From an uncultured Erythrobacter sp. (GTDB taxonomy: Bacteria; Pseudomonadota; Alphaproteobacteria; Sphingomonadales; Sphingomonadaceae), in the NCBI RefSeq assembly GCF_958304185.1, contig NZ_OY284433.1, positions 620,001-684,000 on the forward strand: a stretch of 64,000 bases of DNA, read 5' to 3'. The notes beneath the pieces are model-generated. The model did not search any database and was not told where the DNA came from. It saw nothing but the letters and a program-made list of their open reading frames with translations. A program made the translations under genes and the position numbers. Numbering within the stretch: the first letter of the stretch is position 1; each line of letters opens with the position of its first letter. Below are positions 25,503 through 34,395 of this stretch, piece after piece.

Positions 25503-25943
25503 TCAGGCCTCTTCGCCGGTGAAGGCTGGCACCGGCGCGATAGGGTCGGACAGGCGGATACCATCGAGGATTTGCGCGGTCCGGTCGCGCACATCAAGCA
25601 GCAACGCGCGCGTGCGGCACTCCCCTTCCTCTAGGCAGTTCTTGCATTTTTCATGAGCATAGCGACTAGCGCATGGCACCAGCGCCAGCGATCCGCGCAT
25701 ATGCCGGATAAGGTCGCCATAAGTGATATCAACCGGCGGTATCGCCAGCCAATAACCACCGTCGCGCCCTCGCTGGGACTCAACAAGGCCCGCGCGGGTC
25801 AATTCCGATAGGATGACGGTGAGAAACTTCGCAGGGATATTCTGCGTGTCCGCAATCGCGGCCAGTTGCACCGGCCCTTCGCCAAAGTGATCAGCAAGGT
25901 GCTGCATCGCGCGGATGGCATAGCGGGTCTTCTGGGACAGCAT
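25503..25943 (-). CDS. Rrf2 family transcriptional regulator
   Basis: A 146-residue regulator starting MLSQKTRYAIRAMQHLA, the classic Rrf2 winged-helix opening, with the recognition wing GRDGGYWLA. Four Cys lie between residues 92 and 112 (C-x8-C-x2-C-x5-C), which could hold an iron-sulfur cluster. The divergence from IscR and CymR leaves the signal open, but the next genes (YezD-like, TonB receptor, TauE/SafE) suggest control of sulfur supply. Confidence 0.85.
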   Translation of the reverse strand: MLSQKTRYAIRAMQHLADHFGEGPVQLAAIADTQNIPAKFLTVILSELTRAGLVESQRGRDGGYWLAIPPVDITYGDLIRHMRGSLALVPCASRYAHEKCKNCLEEGECRTRALLLDVRDRTAQILDGIRLSDPIAPVPAFTGEEA

Positions 25944-26094
25944 CGCGCATTGTCTATCTGACAAGTAGGCAAAACGGTCAAGCCACCCCGCATCGCAGAT
26001 TTGCGCCCATTGGTGGTCAGATAGAGCGGGCTGTCGGCGCTAACCAGCCACGCTCGTTGCGTTCAATGGCCGCCCGCGCAGCGCTTAGCGATGC

Positions 26095-27261
26095 CTATCT
26101 CACAGGCGCCGAAGTATTTGTCCTTTCGAGCAGATCGCTGAGATCCTCCTTCCAGAAGCGAGCCCAAGTGTGCGTTCCGTGACCTTGCGTTTCGTCGCTC
26201 TCGGGGATCAACCGAAAGCGCGCGTTCGGCATTCGCGCAATCGCGCGCTGCGGGATGTCGAGATTGTGGGGGTTGATGAAATCATCCGCCGAGTTGATCC
26301 AGACAACCGGCGCCGTGATTGCTTCAAGGTTCGGCCAGGGATCGTAGGTTCGAGATGCCTCAACTTGGTAGATCAGGTCATTGGCATCCATTGCAGCGAT
26401 TGAAGCCTCGACCCTTGCACGGGCCTGCGCAGTTGCCGCCTCCCTCGTTGCGTAGGCCTTTTGAAGATTGAGGGGCGCCGCGCCCGCAACGATCAGCAAA
26501 GAAGCGGCGGTGCGCAATCCTTGGAGTGGCTGGCTCGTGTATTCACCCTCTGCCCAAGCGGGATCGGACCTTATTCCATCGACAAGAAGCTGTCGCCACA
26601 TCCGGTTTAACCCGCCGATTTCGACCGGTTGGCACGCCAGCGGCATCAAGGCGCGGGCAAATCTTGGGTAAACCTCGCCCCACACAAAGCTGTGCATGCA
26701 GCCCATCGATGTGCCCATGATCAGACGCATCTGACGAATACCAAGCCCCTTGGTCAGCAGTTGGTGCTGAGCTTCAACCATGTCTCTGTAATCGTAGGCG
26801 GGGAAGCGCATACGCGCGCCGTCAGACGGCTTGGATGATTGCCCATGGCCGATATTATCTGGAAGGATTATCCAGTATCGGCTGATGTCGAGCGGCTGGC
26901 CCGGCCCATATAGATCATCTGCGAACTGGGGGCGCAGGAATTGCTTTCCGCTTCCGCCCGTGCCGTGCAAGATCATCACCGCATTGTCGATTTCGCCCTG
27001 AGCATTCCGATGGGGCTGACCGAGCGTCGTGTAGTGAATGCGAAGGCTAGGCAGGCGCTCGCCATTTTGGAAACGGAAGTCGTCAGTGACGAAGTCGGCT
27101 TCCTGAATCGGCCAAGTCGATGCCGCATTCATGGTGGTCGCAGCGGGCGCTGATGGGGGCGCGGGCGACGCGGCCTGCGCCGGCGAGGAAGCTTGCGAAG
27201 CAAGTCCAGCAAGAAGGTGAAGCAATAAGGTCATTTGTTTGTTGTGGCTTGCTTTCGTCAC
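26095..27261 (-). CDS. Secreted alpha/beta hydrolase (MetX-like)
   Basis: A hydrolase of up to 388 residues with an N-terminal signal peptide (hydrophobic stretch LLLHLLAGLA, then an Ala/Pro-rich spacer). The oxyanion segment HGTGGSGKQF, the nucleophile elbow GTSMGC and the late SADDFINP and HGTHTW give the Ser-Asp-His triad. It resembles homoserine O-acetyltransferase-type hydrolases, but export to the periplasm argues for an esterase or other hydrolase role. The start could be the GTG at 27261 or the ATG at 27234. Confidence 0.8.
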   Translation of the reverse strand: MTKASHNKQMTLLLHLLAGLASQASSPAQAASPAPPSAPAATTMNAASTWPIQEADFVTDDFRFQNGERLPSLRIHYTTLGQPHRNAQGEIDNAVMILHGTGGSGKQFLRPQFADDLYGPGQPLDISRYWIILPDNIGHGQSSKPSDGARMRFPAYDYRDMVEAQHQLLTKGLGIRQMRLIMGTSMGCMHSFVWGEVYPRFARALMPLACQPVEIGGLNRMWRQLLVDGIRSDPAWAEGEYTSQPLQGLRTAASLLIVAGAAPLNLQKAYATREAATAQARARVEASIAAMDANDLIYQVEASRTYDPWPNLEAITAPVVWINSADDFINPHNLDIPQRAIARMPNARFRLIPESDETQGHGTHTWARFWKEDLSDLLERTNTSAPVR

Positions 27262-27313
27262 AAAACCAAGCTGATTGACGCAGTCGCAGTTTATAGACGA
27301 AGGTAGGTCAGCT

Positions 27314-27826
27314 TTGAAATTTCAGATGATTTCACTCGTCAGTTTGGTGCTGAGCAGTTTCGTTGCCGCCTGCTCAGGGCAAGGCGTCCCTGCATCACCC
27401 AGTCTGCTTGCGACCGTTGGGACACCTCAGGCTCAGGATGGTCGCGTCGTGCACATGGCGGGGCCAAGCTACGAAGTGCTTCGGTCTGGCCCGTCGGATG
27501 GTCCGCGTCCGCTGCGATCGGATGATGTGTCGATCCGCTACGTTGGACGTTTGGCGGATGGAAGCATCTTCAGCACATCGGCAAATGGCGGCGCGGAGCC
27601 TTCGACTTTCTCGGTCCGCTCCGTCATCCCCGGCTTCAGTGCGCTTGTGCAGCTTATGCGCCCCGGCGACCGGTGGCGGTTCGTGATCCCAGCCTATCTC
27701 GGATATGGGCACGCGGGACGACGCTTCATTCCCCCTGAAGCAACGCTCAAGCGCGATATCCCACCAGGAAGCGAGCTGATATTCGATGTTGAGCTCGTTT
27801 CCATAACGCCGAGCAGCCAAGACTAG
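27314..27826 (+). CDS. FKBP-type peptidyl-prolyl isomerase lipoprotein
   Basis: About 170 residues. An N-terminal signal ends in the lipobox VAAC, so the protein is probably lipid-anchored. The C-terminal FKBP domain runs from DVSIRYVGRLADGSIF through VIPGFSALVQLMRPGDRWRFVIP and YGHAG to LIFDVELVSI. It would speed proline isomerisation in exported proteins. I use the TTG at 27314, which follows GAAGGTAGG; an ATG is 12 bp further in. It is the last backbone gene before the island boundary. Confidence 0.85.
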   Translation: MKFQMISLVSLVLSSFVAACSGQGVPASPSLLATVGTPQAQDGRVVHMAGPSYEVLRSGPSDGPRPLRSDDVSIRYVGRLADGSIFSTSANGGAEPSTFSVRSVIPGFSALVQLMRPGDRWRFVIPAYLGYGHAGRRFIPPEATLKRDIPPGSELIFDVELVSITPSSQD

Positions 27827-27907
27827 GATCGGCCATGGCGAAGCGGCGTATTTAGAGCATCAATCATGTCTGCCGCCATACACGCCGCCAACTAAGTTTC
27901 TGAAAAG

Positions 27908-27921
27908 TGGTAGCGGAGGAG
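27908..27921. repeat. Putative attachment site, 14-bp copy of the tRNA-Met 3' end
   Basis: TGGTAGCGGAGGAG is identical to the 3' end (with CCA complement) of the tRNA-Met gene at 63557-63570. It lies 193 bp before a P4-type integrase gene. A chance 14-bp match between just these places is unlikely. I read it as one end of the integrated element. Confidence 0.6.
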
Positions 27922-28113
27922 CCGCTATAATTTCCGTGTCAGGCGAGCTCAGAGCGTCTCCAACTACCCTGTAAATTCAGCAGTTTATCAAGTACCCTGT
28001 ACGTGGTTGGTCGCCCAAAATCGCCTCAATTCTCGCCGAAAGGTGGGAAGGATTGTGGGACGGAAATACCCCTGATTTTGGAGGTATGAATCCCTGACAG
28101 GGACTCTAACTTT

Positions 28114-29292
28114 ATGCCACTGACGGTACTGAAAGTTAAGAATGCTAGGCCCGGCCGCCATGTCGATGGAAGGGGCTTGTGCCTGCTCGTAAGGCCCAGC
28201 GGCGCGCGCACTTGGGTTCTGCGTATGCAAGTGAGAGGCCATCGTCGCGACTACGGGCTGGGATCGGCGTTTGATGTTTCGCTCGCCGATGCCCGAATAG
28301 CTGCGGCAGAGTTGCGCCGCCGCGTACGTGAGGGCTTCGATCCTGTCGCAGAGCGGCGAAGAGCGCGAATGGTTATACCTACCTTCGAGGCTGCAACCCG
28401 CGCCTGCCACGAAGCCTTGAGCGATGGTTGGAAGGCCGGACATAATACCCGCTGGCTGTCTGGTTTCGAGCGTCACCTCTTCCCGCGGATCGGCAAGAAG
28501 CCTGTCGATAGGGTCGACAGTGCCTGCGTAGTCGAGGCGCTGTCCCCGATATGGTTGGAGATACCCGAAACGGCACGGCGCTTGCTCCAGCGCATCGGCG
28601 TGGTGCTCGATTTCTCACATGTGAAAGGCTGGGTGCCGGAAGAAGTGTCTCTGCGCGCGGTCCGTAAGGGCTTGCCGCGTCAGAATTACAAGCGCGGACA
28701 TATGGAAGCCATGCCCCATTCAGAAGTCCCGGCGCTGATGAAGAAGCTTGTCACCTCCGCTCCGACGTTGGGACGCGAGGCCTTACGCTTTACGATCTAC
28801 AACGCTGTGCGATCAGGCGAAACGCGTCTTGCGGTATGGACCGAGTTCGATCTCGAGAACGCGATATGGACCATCCCCGCTGAACGGATGAAGGCCGGCG
28901 AAACCCACATTGTGCCTCTATCGCCACCGGTCGTGGCTTTGCTGCGTAAGCGCTGGGATCAGCGAACCAGCGATACCGACCTGGTCTTCTCCAAAAACGG
29001 GAAGAAGCCGATCAGTGACATGACAATGACCAAGCTCTTGCGCGACCACGGTTTTGCTACCGTCACAGTGCACGGCTTTCGTTCAACCTTTGCGGATTGG
29101 GCCGCTGAATGCTCCGAGTTTCCCAAGGAGGTCGTCGAGAAAGCACTCGCCCACAAAGTGCCTAACAAGGTCGAAGCCGCCTATCGTCGGACCGACTTCT
29201 TCGAAAAGCGCCGGAGCCTGATGAAGCAATGGGCGGACCATCTGAGCAAGTGCGAACCAGCCGTGCATACGGCGATTGCCGAGCCTATTTAG
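28114..29292 (+). CDS. int: Tyrosine-type site-specific integrase (P4 family)
   Basis: A 392-residue tyrosine recombinase. An N-terminal arm-binding domain (residues 1-75, DUF4102 type) precedes the SAM-like core-binding domain and the catalytic domain. The catalytic residues are visible: Arg in YNAVRSGE, the HGFRS box, His in LAHKV and Tyr in AAYRRTDF. P4-type integrases insert elements into the 3' ends of tRNA genes, which fits the repeat 193 bp upstream and the tRNA-Met at the far end. Confidence 0.92.
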   Translation: MPLTVLKVKNARPGRHVDGRGLCLLVRPSGARTWVLRMQVRGHRRDYGLGSAFDVSLADARIAAAELRRRVREGFDPVAERRRARMVIPTFEAATRACHEALSDGWKAGHNTRWLSGFERHLFPRIGKKPVDRVDSACVVEALSPIWLEIPETARRLLQRIGVVLDFSHVKGWVPEEVSLRAVRKGLPRQNYKRGHMEAMPHSEVPALMKKLVTSAPTLGREALRFTIYNAVRSGETRLAVWTEFDLENAIWTIPAERMKAGETHIVPLSPPVVALLRKRWDQRTSDTDLVFSKNGKKPISDMTMTKLLRDHGFATVTVHGFRSTFADWAAECSEFPKEVVEKALAHKVPNKVEAAYRRTDFFEKRRSLMKQWADHLSKCEPAVHTAIAEPI

Positions 29293-29479
29293 GCACACGC
29301 TGCCGCCTGACGAGTTCGTGCAGACTGGAAGTTGTAACACGGGTAGATTTGCCGAGCTTGATGACCTCAATCTCGCCCGATGCAATCAGTTCATAGAGCT
29401 TGGTCCGACCGACGCCAATCATGCGGGCAGCGTCAGTAACCTTTACGCAGATCGGGTCGGGTGAAGGCGGGCTTGTCAC
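29285..29479 (-). CDS. Excisionase-like helix-turn-helix protein
   Basis: A 64-residue MerR/excisionase-type DNA-binding protein. VTDAARMIGVGRTKLYELIA is a winged helix-turn-helix typical of Xis or HTH_17 proteins, followed by a short beta wing. It overlaps the end of the integrase gene tail to tail by 8 bp and follows an AlpA-like gene with a 4-bp overlap. It probably steers excision of the element. Confidence 0.75.
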   Translation of the reverse strand: MTSPPSPDPICVKVTDAARMIGVGRTKLYELIASGEIEVIKLGKSTRVTTSSLHELVRRQRVPK

Positions 29480-29685
29480 TGCTCCGCGCTTTCATTTCTG
29501 TAAGATACCGGGTCTGCGATCCAGCGATTGATGGCGGACTCCCGCCAACCTGCCCCGTGCACACTGATCCTCACTTGGCTTGGAAACGTGCCCTCGGCTA
29601 TCTTGCGGTATACGGTCGAGCGGGAAAGGCCCGTCCGGTCGAGAACGGTCCTGAGGCGGATGATCCTGTCGGCTGCGTCTGACAT
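29476..29685 (-). CDS. AlpA family phage-type regulator
   Basis: A 69-residue protein of the AlpA family: IIRLRTVLDRTGLSRSTVYR is the helix-turn-helix, and then FPSQVRISVHGAGWRESAINRWI is the usual AlpA tail. I start at the ATG at 29685; a frame 15 bp longer exists. AlpA controls integrase or excisionase genes in P4-like islands. It is translationally coupled to the Xis-like gene. Confidence 0.8.
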   Translation of the reverse strand: MSDAADRIIRLRTVLDRTGLSRSTVYRKIAEGTFPSQVRISVHGAGWRESAINRWIADPVSYRNESAEQ

Positions 29686-30121
29686 GGGACTAATCTCCAT
29701 CGTTTGGTCCTGATTGGCACCCCGTAACCGAAGTCACCGCAACCGCTGGCCATCGGGCAAGCAGAAAGTCTCGTTCGGCTATTGTGGCGTAGCGACGGCG
29801 GCAGATAGCGAGTCTGAGACGCGGCAGCCGTGCAAAGATGCGAAGTTTGGTCCGAGTCTCACCGCGGCAATGGAAGGCGAGTCGGGCTGTCATCTGCGTG
29901 GACTTCGTGTGTGTGCCTGCACCGCCATGGCATCACCCGCCCTGCCCTTGGAATGAACTGCTCCTTTGTGACGGCCCGTGCCGGGCGAGATCAACAGCCT
30001 GCCCGCTCCTTCGGGCTATCGCCCTCCCGTGTTGGCTGTGTCGCGCTTTGCGCTGACCCGCCCGGCCATCCGGCCCGTCCCTTCATCCGCGTTCCCAACG
30101 ACAGGACGAAGGAATTCTCTC
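29686..30121. other. Noncoding region before ardC
   Basis: I find no convincing gene in these 436 bp. They must hold the divergent promoters of the AlpA-like gene and of ardC. GAAGGA lies about 12 bp before the ardC start. Confidence 0.5.
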
Positions 30122-31009
30122 ATGGCCAGCTCCGCAACCGCCAGCATCTACGACACCATCACCAACCAGATCATCGCCGCGCTGGAGCGCGGCACCGGCG
30201 ACTACACCCTTCCCTGGCACCGCAGCAGCGCCCCGCTCACCCGGCCCATCAATGCGGTCACCCGCAAGGCCTATCGCGGCGTCAATGTCCTTGCCCTCTG
30301 GGCCAGCGCCGAGGCGCAGGACTTCGGGTACGGTCTCTGGGCCACCTATCGCCAGTGGCAGTCATTGGGCGCGCAGGTCCGCAAGGGCGAGAAAGCCTCG
30401 CCGATCGTGTTCTACAAGGTCTTGGACAAGGTCGAGGGCAACCAGGACGAGGCGCGCGAGGGCGCGGGCCGGATCTTCGCGCACAGCTCACATGTGTTCA
30501 ACATCGTGCAGGTCGAGGGCTATGCCTTGCCCGATGTGCCGAAAGCCGAGGCCTTTGATCCCATCCCGGATGTCGAGGCCTTCATCGCCGCCACAGGTGC
30601 CGCCATCCGCATTCAGGGCGACAGTGCCCACTACACCCCTTCCACCGACATGATCACCATGCCCGACCGGGAGCGGTTCTTCGCCACCGATACCGCCAGC
30701 GCGGTCCAGAACTGGTATGCCATCCTGCTCCACGAAATGGTTCATTGGACCGGAGCCGATCATCGCCTCGCCCGCACCTTCGGCAAGCGTTTCGGCGACG
30801 AGGCCTATGCCATGGAAGAGCTGGTCGCCGAGCTTGGCTCAGCCTTCCTGTGCGGCGACCTTGGTCTATCCGTGACCCCGCGTCTCGATCATGCCTGCTA
30901 CCTCGCCAGTTGGCTCAAGGTGCTCAAGGGCGACAACCGCGCGATCTTCACCGCTGCCAGCGCGGCAGCGAAGGCAGCAGACTGGTTATCCGAAGAGCGA
31001 CAAGGGTGA
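30122..31009 (+). CDS. ardC: ArdC-type antirestriction protein
   Basis: A 295-residue protein. The N-terminal ArdC domain (residues 5-125) has YDTITNQIIAALERGTGDYT, LPWHRS and KAYRGVNVLALW, and binds single-stranded DNA in known members. The C-terminal zincin-like domain has the metalloprotease motif HEMVHWTGADH (about residue 206). ArdC proteins protect incoming DNA from restriction and are common in conjugative elements. The ATG at 30122 is preferred over an upstream frame made of unconserved sequence. Confidence 0.9.
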   Translation: MASSATASIYDTITNQIIAALERGTGDYTLPWHRSSAPLTRPINAVTRKAYRGVNVLALWASAEAQDFGYGLWATYRQWQSLGAQVRKGEKASPIVFYKVLDKVEGNQDEAREGAGRIFAHSSHVFNIVQVEGYALPDVPKAEAFDPIPDVEAFIAATGAAIRIQGDSAHYTPSTDMITMPDRERFFATDTASAVQNWYAILLHEMVHWTGADHRLARTFGKRFGDEAYAMEELVAELGSAFLCGDLGLSVTPRLDHACYLASWLKVLKGDNRAIFTAASAAAKAADWLSEERQG

Positions 31010-31078
31010 TAAACGCTGCTGTCGATCAGAGGCGGTCGCTAGCGGCCGTCACATCAAACATTTGGTTCCGCCAACTCT

Positions 31079-31191
31079 GGCCATGAGCAGGACTGATACG
31101 CGATCCCAAAAGCGGCAGGGCGGCTTTGCTGCACTTGTGAAAAATTCCTGCCGTTCAGCAATCGACCCCAATCTGGACATTTCGAACCGGG
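31079..31191 (+). repeat. Dispersed intergenic repeat, copy 1
   Basis: This noncoding stretch starts GGCCATGAGC, has TGATACGCGATCC, and ends with CTGCCGTTCAGCAATCGACC and a GGACATT-like string. Close relatives lie at 44999-45063 (other strand), 58892-59056 and 61491-61591. It fills most of the 304-bp gap after ardC. Confidence 0.65.
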
Positions 31192-31313
31192 TCCATTCTT
31201 CCTGATAGCTGTCCAAAAACGGAAAAAATTTGGAGGGCACTGTGCTACCAACTGGCACGATGCGGATCGATCAGGTAACTGGTATGGGAACCTTGATCGG
31301 AAGTTGAGCGAAT

Positions 31314-31868
31314 ATGGTTCTCTCACGACTTGGCATGGCGATTTGTATTGTTGCGCTGACGATGGGTTGCGAACCTCAGGCATCGCAGGTTAAAGCCGTC
31401 AGCGGCGACGACACGCGGGTCGAACCTTCAGCAGCGAAACGGTCGCCTCAAATGCTATCAACCCAAACTCCTGAATTGCAGGGAGGAATGGCAGATTTGG
31501 CCTTTTCGCGTCCCACAAGTGGAGCCCGGTTGCGGACCCTGATTTCGGATAGACGGTTTGATCGTCGCAAAGGTCAACCAACGCCAACCCAAGCCGAGCA
31601 ATTCAATGCTGATGGAACTTGGTGGGCGAGTCGCGAAGAGACGTTGTTCGCGCTGTTTAATGGCAGTTGGAGAGTGGTCGAGCAGCAAGGCTCACCACCA
31701 CAAGTTTGTGTTTCACTGCTGACTAAGGACTATTCACCGATGGATCAGCGCAAGGAAATTTGCCGAGTTGTGGAGTTTTCTGAAGACCAGCGCATTGCAA
31801 AAATTCCCGACCTTTACCACGCATCGGTGGTCTCAGAATTCGATGTAATCACGCTTGAGGATACCTGA
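31314..31868 (+). CDS. Hypothetical lipoprotein
   Basis: A 184-residue protein with a signal peptide ending in the lipobox LTMGC, so it is probably lipid-anchored. The mature part is polar, with no family I recognise. A middle segment (FNADGTWWASREETLFALFNGSW) suggests a compact beta domain. It stands alone between the ArdC and second recombinase genes. GC content is lower than in the backbone, in line with acquisition. Confidence 0.6.
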   Translation: MVLSRLGMAICIVALTMGCEPQASQVKAVSGDDTRVEPSAAKRSPQMLSTQTPELQGGMADLAFSRPTSGARLRTLISDRRFDRRKGQPTPTQAEQFNADGTWWASREETLFALFNGSWRVVEQQGSPPQVCVSLLTKDYSPMDQRKEICRVVEFSEDQRIAKIPDLYHASVVSEFDVITLEDT

Positions 31869-32003
31869 CGCAGGCAGATGTCCGTTTGGTTTGAAGCGTC
31901 TAAAAGCAGACCGTCTGTTTCCCACCCATTTCTTGCCGATTCACTGATCGTCAAACTTCGACAAAAGCGGCCATCGGAGCATGCCCGACGGCCGCAAGTA
32001 TTG

Positions 32004-32639
32004 TCAAATCTCGATGCGCTCGGCCAGGACAAGAGCATCCTCAATGTCGACCCCGAGATACCGGACCGTGTTCTCGATTTTGGAATGGCCGAGCAAAATT
32101 TGGACCGCACGCAGATTTCCAGTCGTGCGGTAGATCATGGCCGCTTTGGTGCGCCGCATGGAGTGGGTGCCGTAGTCTTCCCTCCGCAACCCGACCGCGG
32201 TGACCCATTCATCGACGAGCCGGGCATACTGCCGCGTGCTCATCGGATGGCCGGAACGGATCCTGCTTGGGAACACGAAATCATCGATGGCGCCACCCCG
32301 CCGCAGCAGCCAAGTTGCGAGGCTCGTGCGGGCGTCCGCCGTAACTTCAAATTGCACCGGTCGCCCGGTCTTCCGCTGAATGATCATCGCGCGGTCGCGG
32401 ACTTCAGTTCCGGCCACGAGATCGCCGATCTTCAGCTTAACCAGATCGCAGCCCCGCAGCTTGCTATCGATCGCCAGGTCGAACAGGGCGCGGTCTCGGA
32501 GCCGCTCCTCGCGATCAAGGAAAAATCGGATCGCCCAGATCTGCTTTTGGGTAAGCGGCCGCTTGGTGCCGACGGTTCTGCCGGCATTCCATGAGACACG
32601 ATTTTGGATGGCGGGGTCGAGGTGAGAGTAGGTCATCAT
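32004..32639 (-). CDS. Small tyrosine recombinase/integrase
   Basis: A 211-residue recombinase lacking a full arm-binding domain. Catalytic residues are visible: Arg in SKLRGCDL, HSMRRTKA (H-x-x-R), His in LLGHSKIENT and Tyr in VRYLGV. The ATG at 32639 follows GGAGAAAG; the longer frame is unsupported. Proteins of this length are common in sphingomonad and rhizobial islands. It may come from a second element nested in the island. Confidence 0.85.
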   Translation of the reverse strand: MMTYSHLDPAIQNRVSWNAGRTVGTKRPLTQKQIWAIRFFLDREERLRDRALFDLAIDSKLRGCDLVKLKIGDLVAGTEVRDRAMIIQRKTGRPVQFEVTADARTSLATWLLRRGGAIDDFVFPSRIRSGHPMSTRQYARLVDEWVTAVGLRREDYGTHSMRRTKAAMIYRTTGNLRAVQILLGHSKIENTVRYLGVDIEDALVLAERIEI

Positions 32640-33002
32640 CTTTCTCCATGGCCCTGATTGGCCAGGATGAAAGAACGCGCGCCAAGCCAAGCACATCGCG
32701 CTGGGCACGCCGATGCACTGTAATAACGGTCCACGCGGCCTCAGGCGCATGCTCGCAAAATGGCAGCTTTCGGGTCCGTCCACCGACCCGGCCCATGGCA
32801 GCTCGTGGGTGGGAAGCTGCCTGACCGCTTTCGGGTTACAGGCCCCGATAGCTGCCGTTGATCCCAGCCGAGAAATGAGTCGCCTCCCGACCCAGACCCG
32901 GTCGTTCAATGCGGTGACTTAAACGTCCACTCCTGACATTAGCTGCCGGTGGGCGCATCTTGGCCTTTTCCACTCAAGGCCGAGAAGAATCCGCAACCGT
33001 GC
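32640..33002. other. Noncoding gap with degenerate repeat traces
   Basis: No gene is visible in these 363 bp. Between about 32850 and 32975 short strings such as ATAGCTGCCGTTGATCCC and GACATTAGCTGCCG recall the dispersed repeat family, in a decayed form. Confidence 0.45.
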
Positions 33003-33503
33003 TCACTCTGGTAGATCGGTGATGCTGTTCGCATACCAGTCCATGATCTGCGTCAGATGATGATGGTCGCTAGTCGTCGTCACCTCGGCAACGAGGTCGG
33101 TGAGCCTTATCGACTGTAATGCTTGACGATAGGTTGTCTCGGCCTGAGCAAAGGCCGCCGCGATCGGACAAGCTTGCCTGCATTGGTCCCGAGAGAGAGC
33201 GCACGGCCCCTTCTGACGAATCTCGGTACAGCGAAACGCCGGTAATGTACCATCGATCGCAGCCTTGATATCCCACAGCGAAATGGAGGAAGCAGGGCGA
33301 GCCAGGCTGTATCCGCCGGTTTTGCCACGGCTCGTCCGCACGATGCCTGCCTTGCTCAAAGCCTGCATCTGCTTGGCCATGTAGGCCGGAGGCACGCCGT
33401 GATATTCAGCCAGATGAGCAAGGCTCAGTCCCTTGCCCGGGCCAAGCGGGGCAAGCAGCGTGCACGCATGCACACCCCATTCGACACCCTTGTTTATCCG
33501 CAT
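33003..33503 (-). CDS. Rrf2 family regulator (NsrR/IscR-like)
   Basis: A 166-residue regulator: MRINKGVEWGVHACTLLA is the winged-helix start, and GKTGGYSLARP the wing. Cys residues cluster in CTEIRQKGPC, DQC and QAC, a pattern fit for an iron-sulfur cluster. It is divergent from a cytochrome-b-like membrane gene, and a perfect palindrome lies between them, so it probably controls that gene and itself. Sensing of nitric oxide, iron or oxidative stress is possible. Confidence 0.82.
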   Translation of the reverse strand: MRINKGVEWGVHACTLLAPLGPGKGLSLAHLAEYHGVPPAYMAKQMQALSKAGIVRTSRGKTGGYSLARPASSISLWDIKAAIDGTLPAFRCTEIRQKGPCALSRDQCRQACPIAAAFAQAETTYRQALQSIRLTDLVAEVTTTSDHHHLTQIMDWYANSITDLPE

Positions 33504-33544
33504 CGAACCCTCCGCCGCACTTAACTTGTACCACGAGCATAAAG

Positions 33545-33561
33545 CGGATATCAAATATCCG
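33545..33561. promoter_or_regulatory. Perfect palindrome, putative Rrf2 operator
   Basis: CGGATATCAAATATCCG has 7-bp perfect arms around CAA. It lies in the 81-bp gap between the divergent Rrf2 gene (start 33503) and the cytochrome-b-like gene (start 33585). Confidence 0.6.
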
Positions 33562-33584
33562 AATTTAGAGTCAGGGGGATTGCA

Positions 33585-34193
33585 ATGTGGACGCGGGCGC
33601 ACAGGATAACGGGGTTGGTGATCCTGATCTTCGTGGCATTGCACCTTGCGGTGCATTTGACCGCCTTGGCCGGTATCTCGGCGCACAACAGATACCTGTC
33701 ATTTGTTCAGGCCCTGTATCGTAGCCCGGCCATCGAGCCGCTATTGCTCGCAGCCATTTTGCTGCAGATCGGCATCGGTGTGCATTTCGCCTTGGCGCGC
33801 TGGCGTTCGACAAAGGGCGATCGGTGGGGGCGGTTGCAGCTTGTCAGTGGCTTGTATCTGGCCTTTTTTGTCATCAACCACACAGGCGCCGCGCTATATG
33901 CGCGCTACGGCGCGGGGCTTGAGACTGATTTCTTCTGGGCTTCCGGCGTGCTGATGCACCCGATGTTACGCTGGTACTTCTACCCCTATTACACACTGGC
34001 GATCCTTGCAGTTTTCACCCATGCCGCTGCCGCTGTGTGGTATAGAGCGCACAGCACCAAAGGTGTCCGGCTTGTGATGATTTTTGGCGGAAGCATTGCC
34101 GTTCTCATCCTGCTCGCGTTTGGTGGATGGATGTATCCCATCGAAACACCGGGCGCGTACCAGCGCTATTACGACAGCCTGATGTCCTGGTAG
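33585..34193 (+). CDS. Cytochrome-b-like membrane protein (SdhC/fumarate reductase type)
   Basis: A 202-residue inner-membrane protein with five helices. His residues sit within or near helices (RAHRITG, ALHLAVHL, VINHTG, LMHPM, VFTHAAA), as in heme-binding subunits of succinate dehydrogenase or fumarate reductase. No flavoprotein or iron-sulfur partner lies nearby, so this is not a standard complex. AGGGGG precedes its ATG. The Rrf2 gene and palindrome upstream suggest control by redox or nitric oxide. Confidence 0.65.
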   Translation: MWTRAHRITGLVILIFVALHLAVHLTALAGISAHNRYLSFVQALYRSPAIEPLLLAAILLQIGIGVHFALARWRSTKGDRWGRLQLVSGLYLAFFVINHTGAALYARYGAGLETDFFWASGVLMHPMLRWYFYPYYTLAILAVFTHAAAAVWYRAHSTKGVRLVMIFGGSIAVLILLAFGGWMYPIETPGAYQRYYDSLMSW

Positions 34194-34395
34194 ATCACTC
34201 GTCATCGCCAACGCTGCGTCTTGCTTGCAATCAAAGCAGCACCACGAGATCGGCTTTCACAACTTTTTGACATGGCATGTTCCTACATACAGGACTGCCA
34301 GACCAGCGATCACGAGGCATCGTCCGCCTACGGCTTCTGGTTTCAAACAGGCTCGCATTCTGTCTTTCGTCGTGATGGCAGGATAAGGACATTCG

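Noticed and set aside
26095-27261. Homoserine O-acetyltransferase (metX) for methionine synthesis
   Set aside because: The fold is alike, but a signal peptide and lack of other Met genes argue for a secreted hydrolase.
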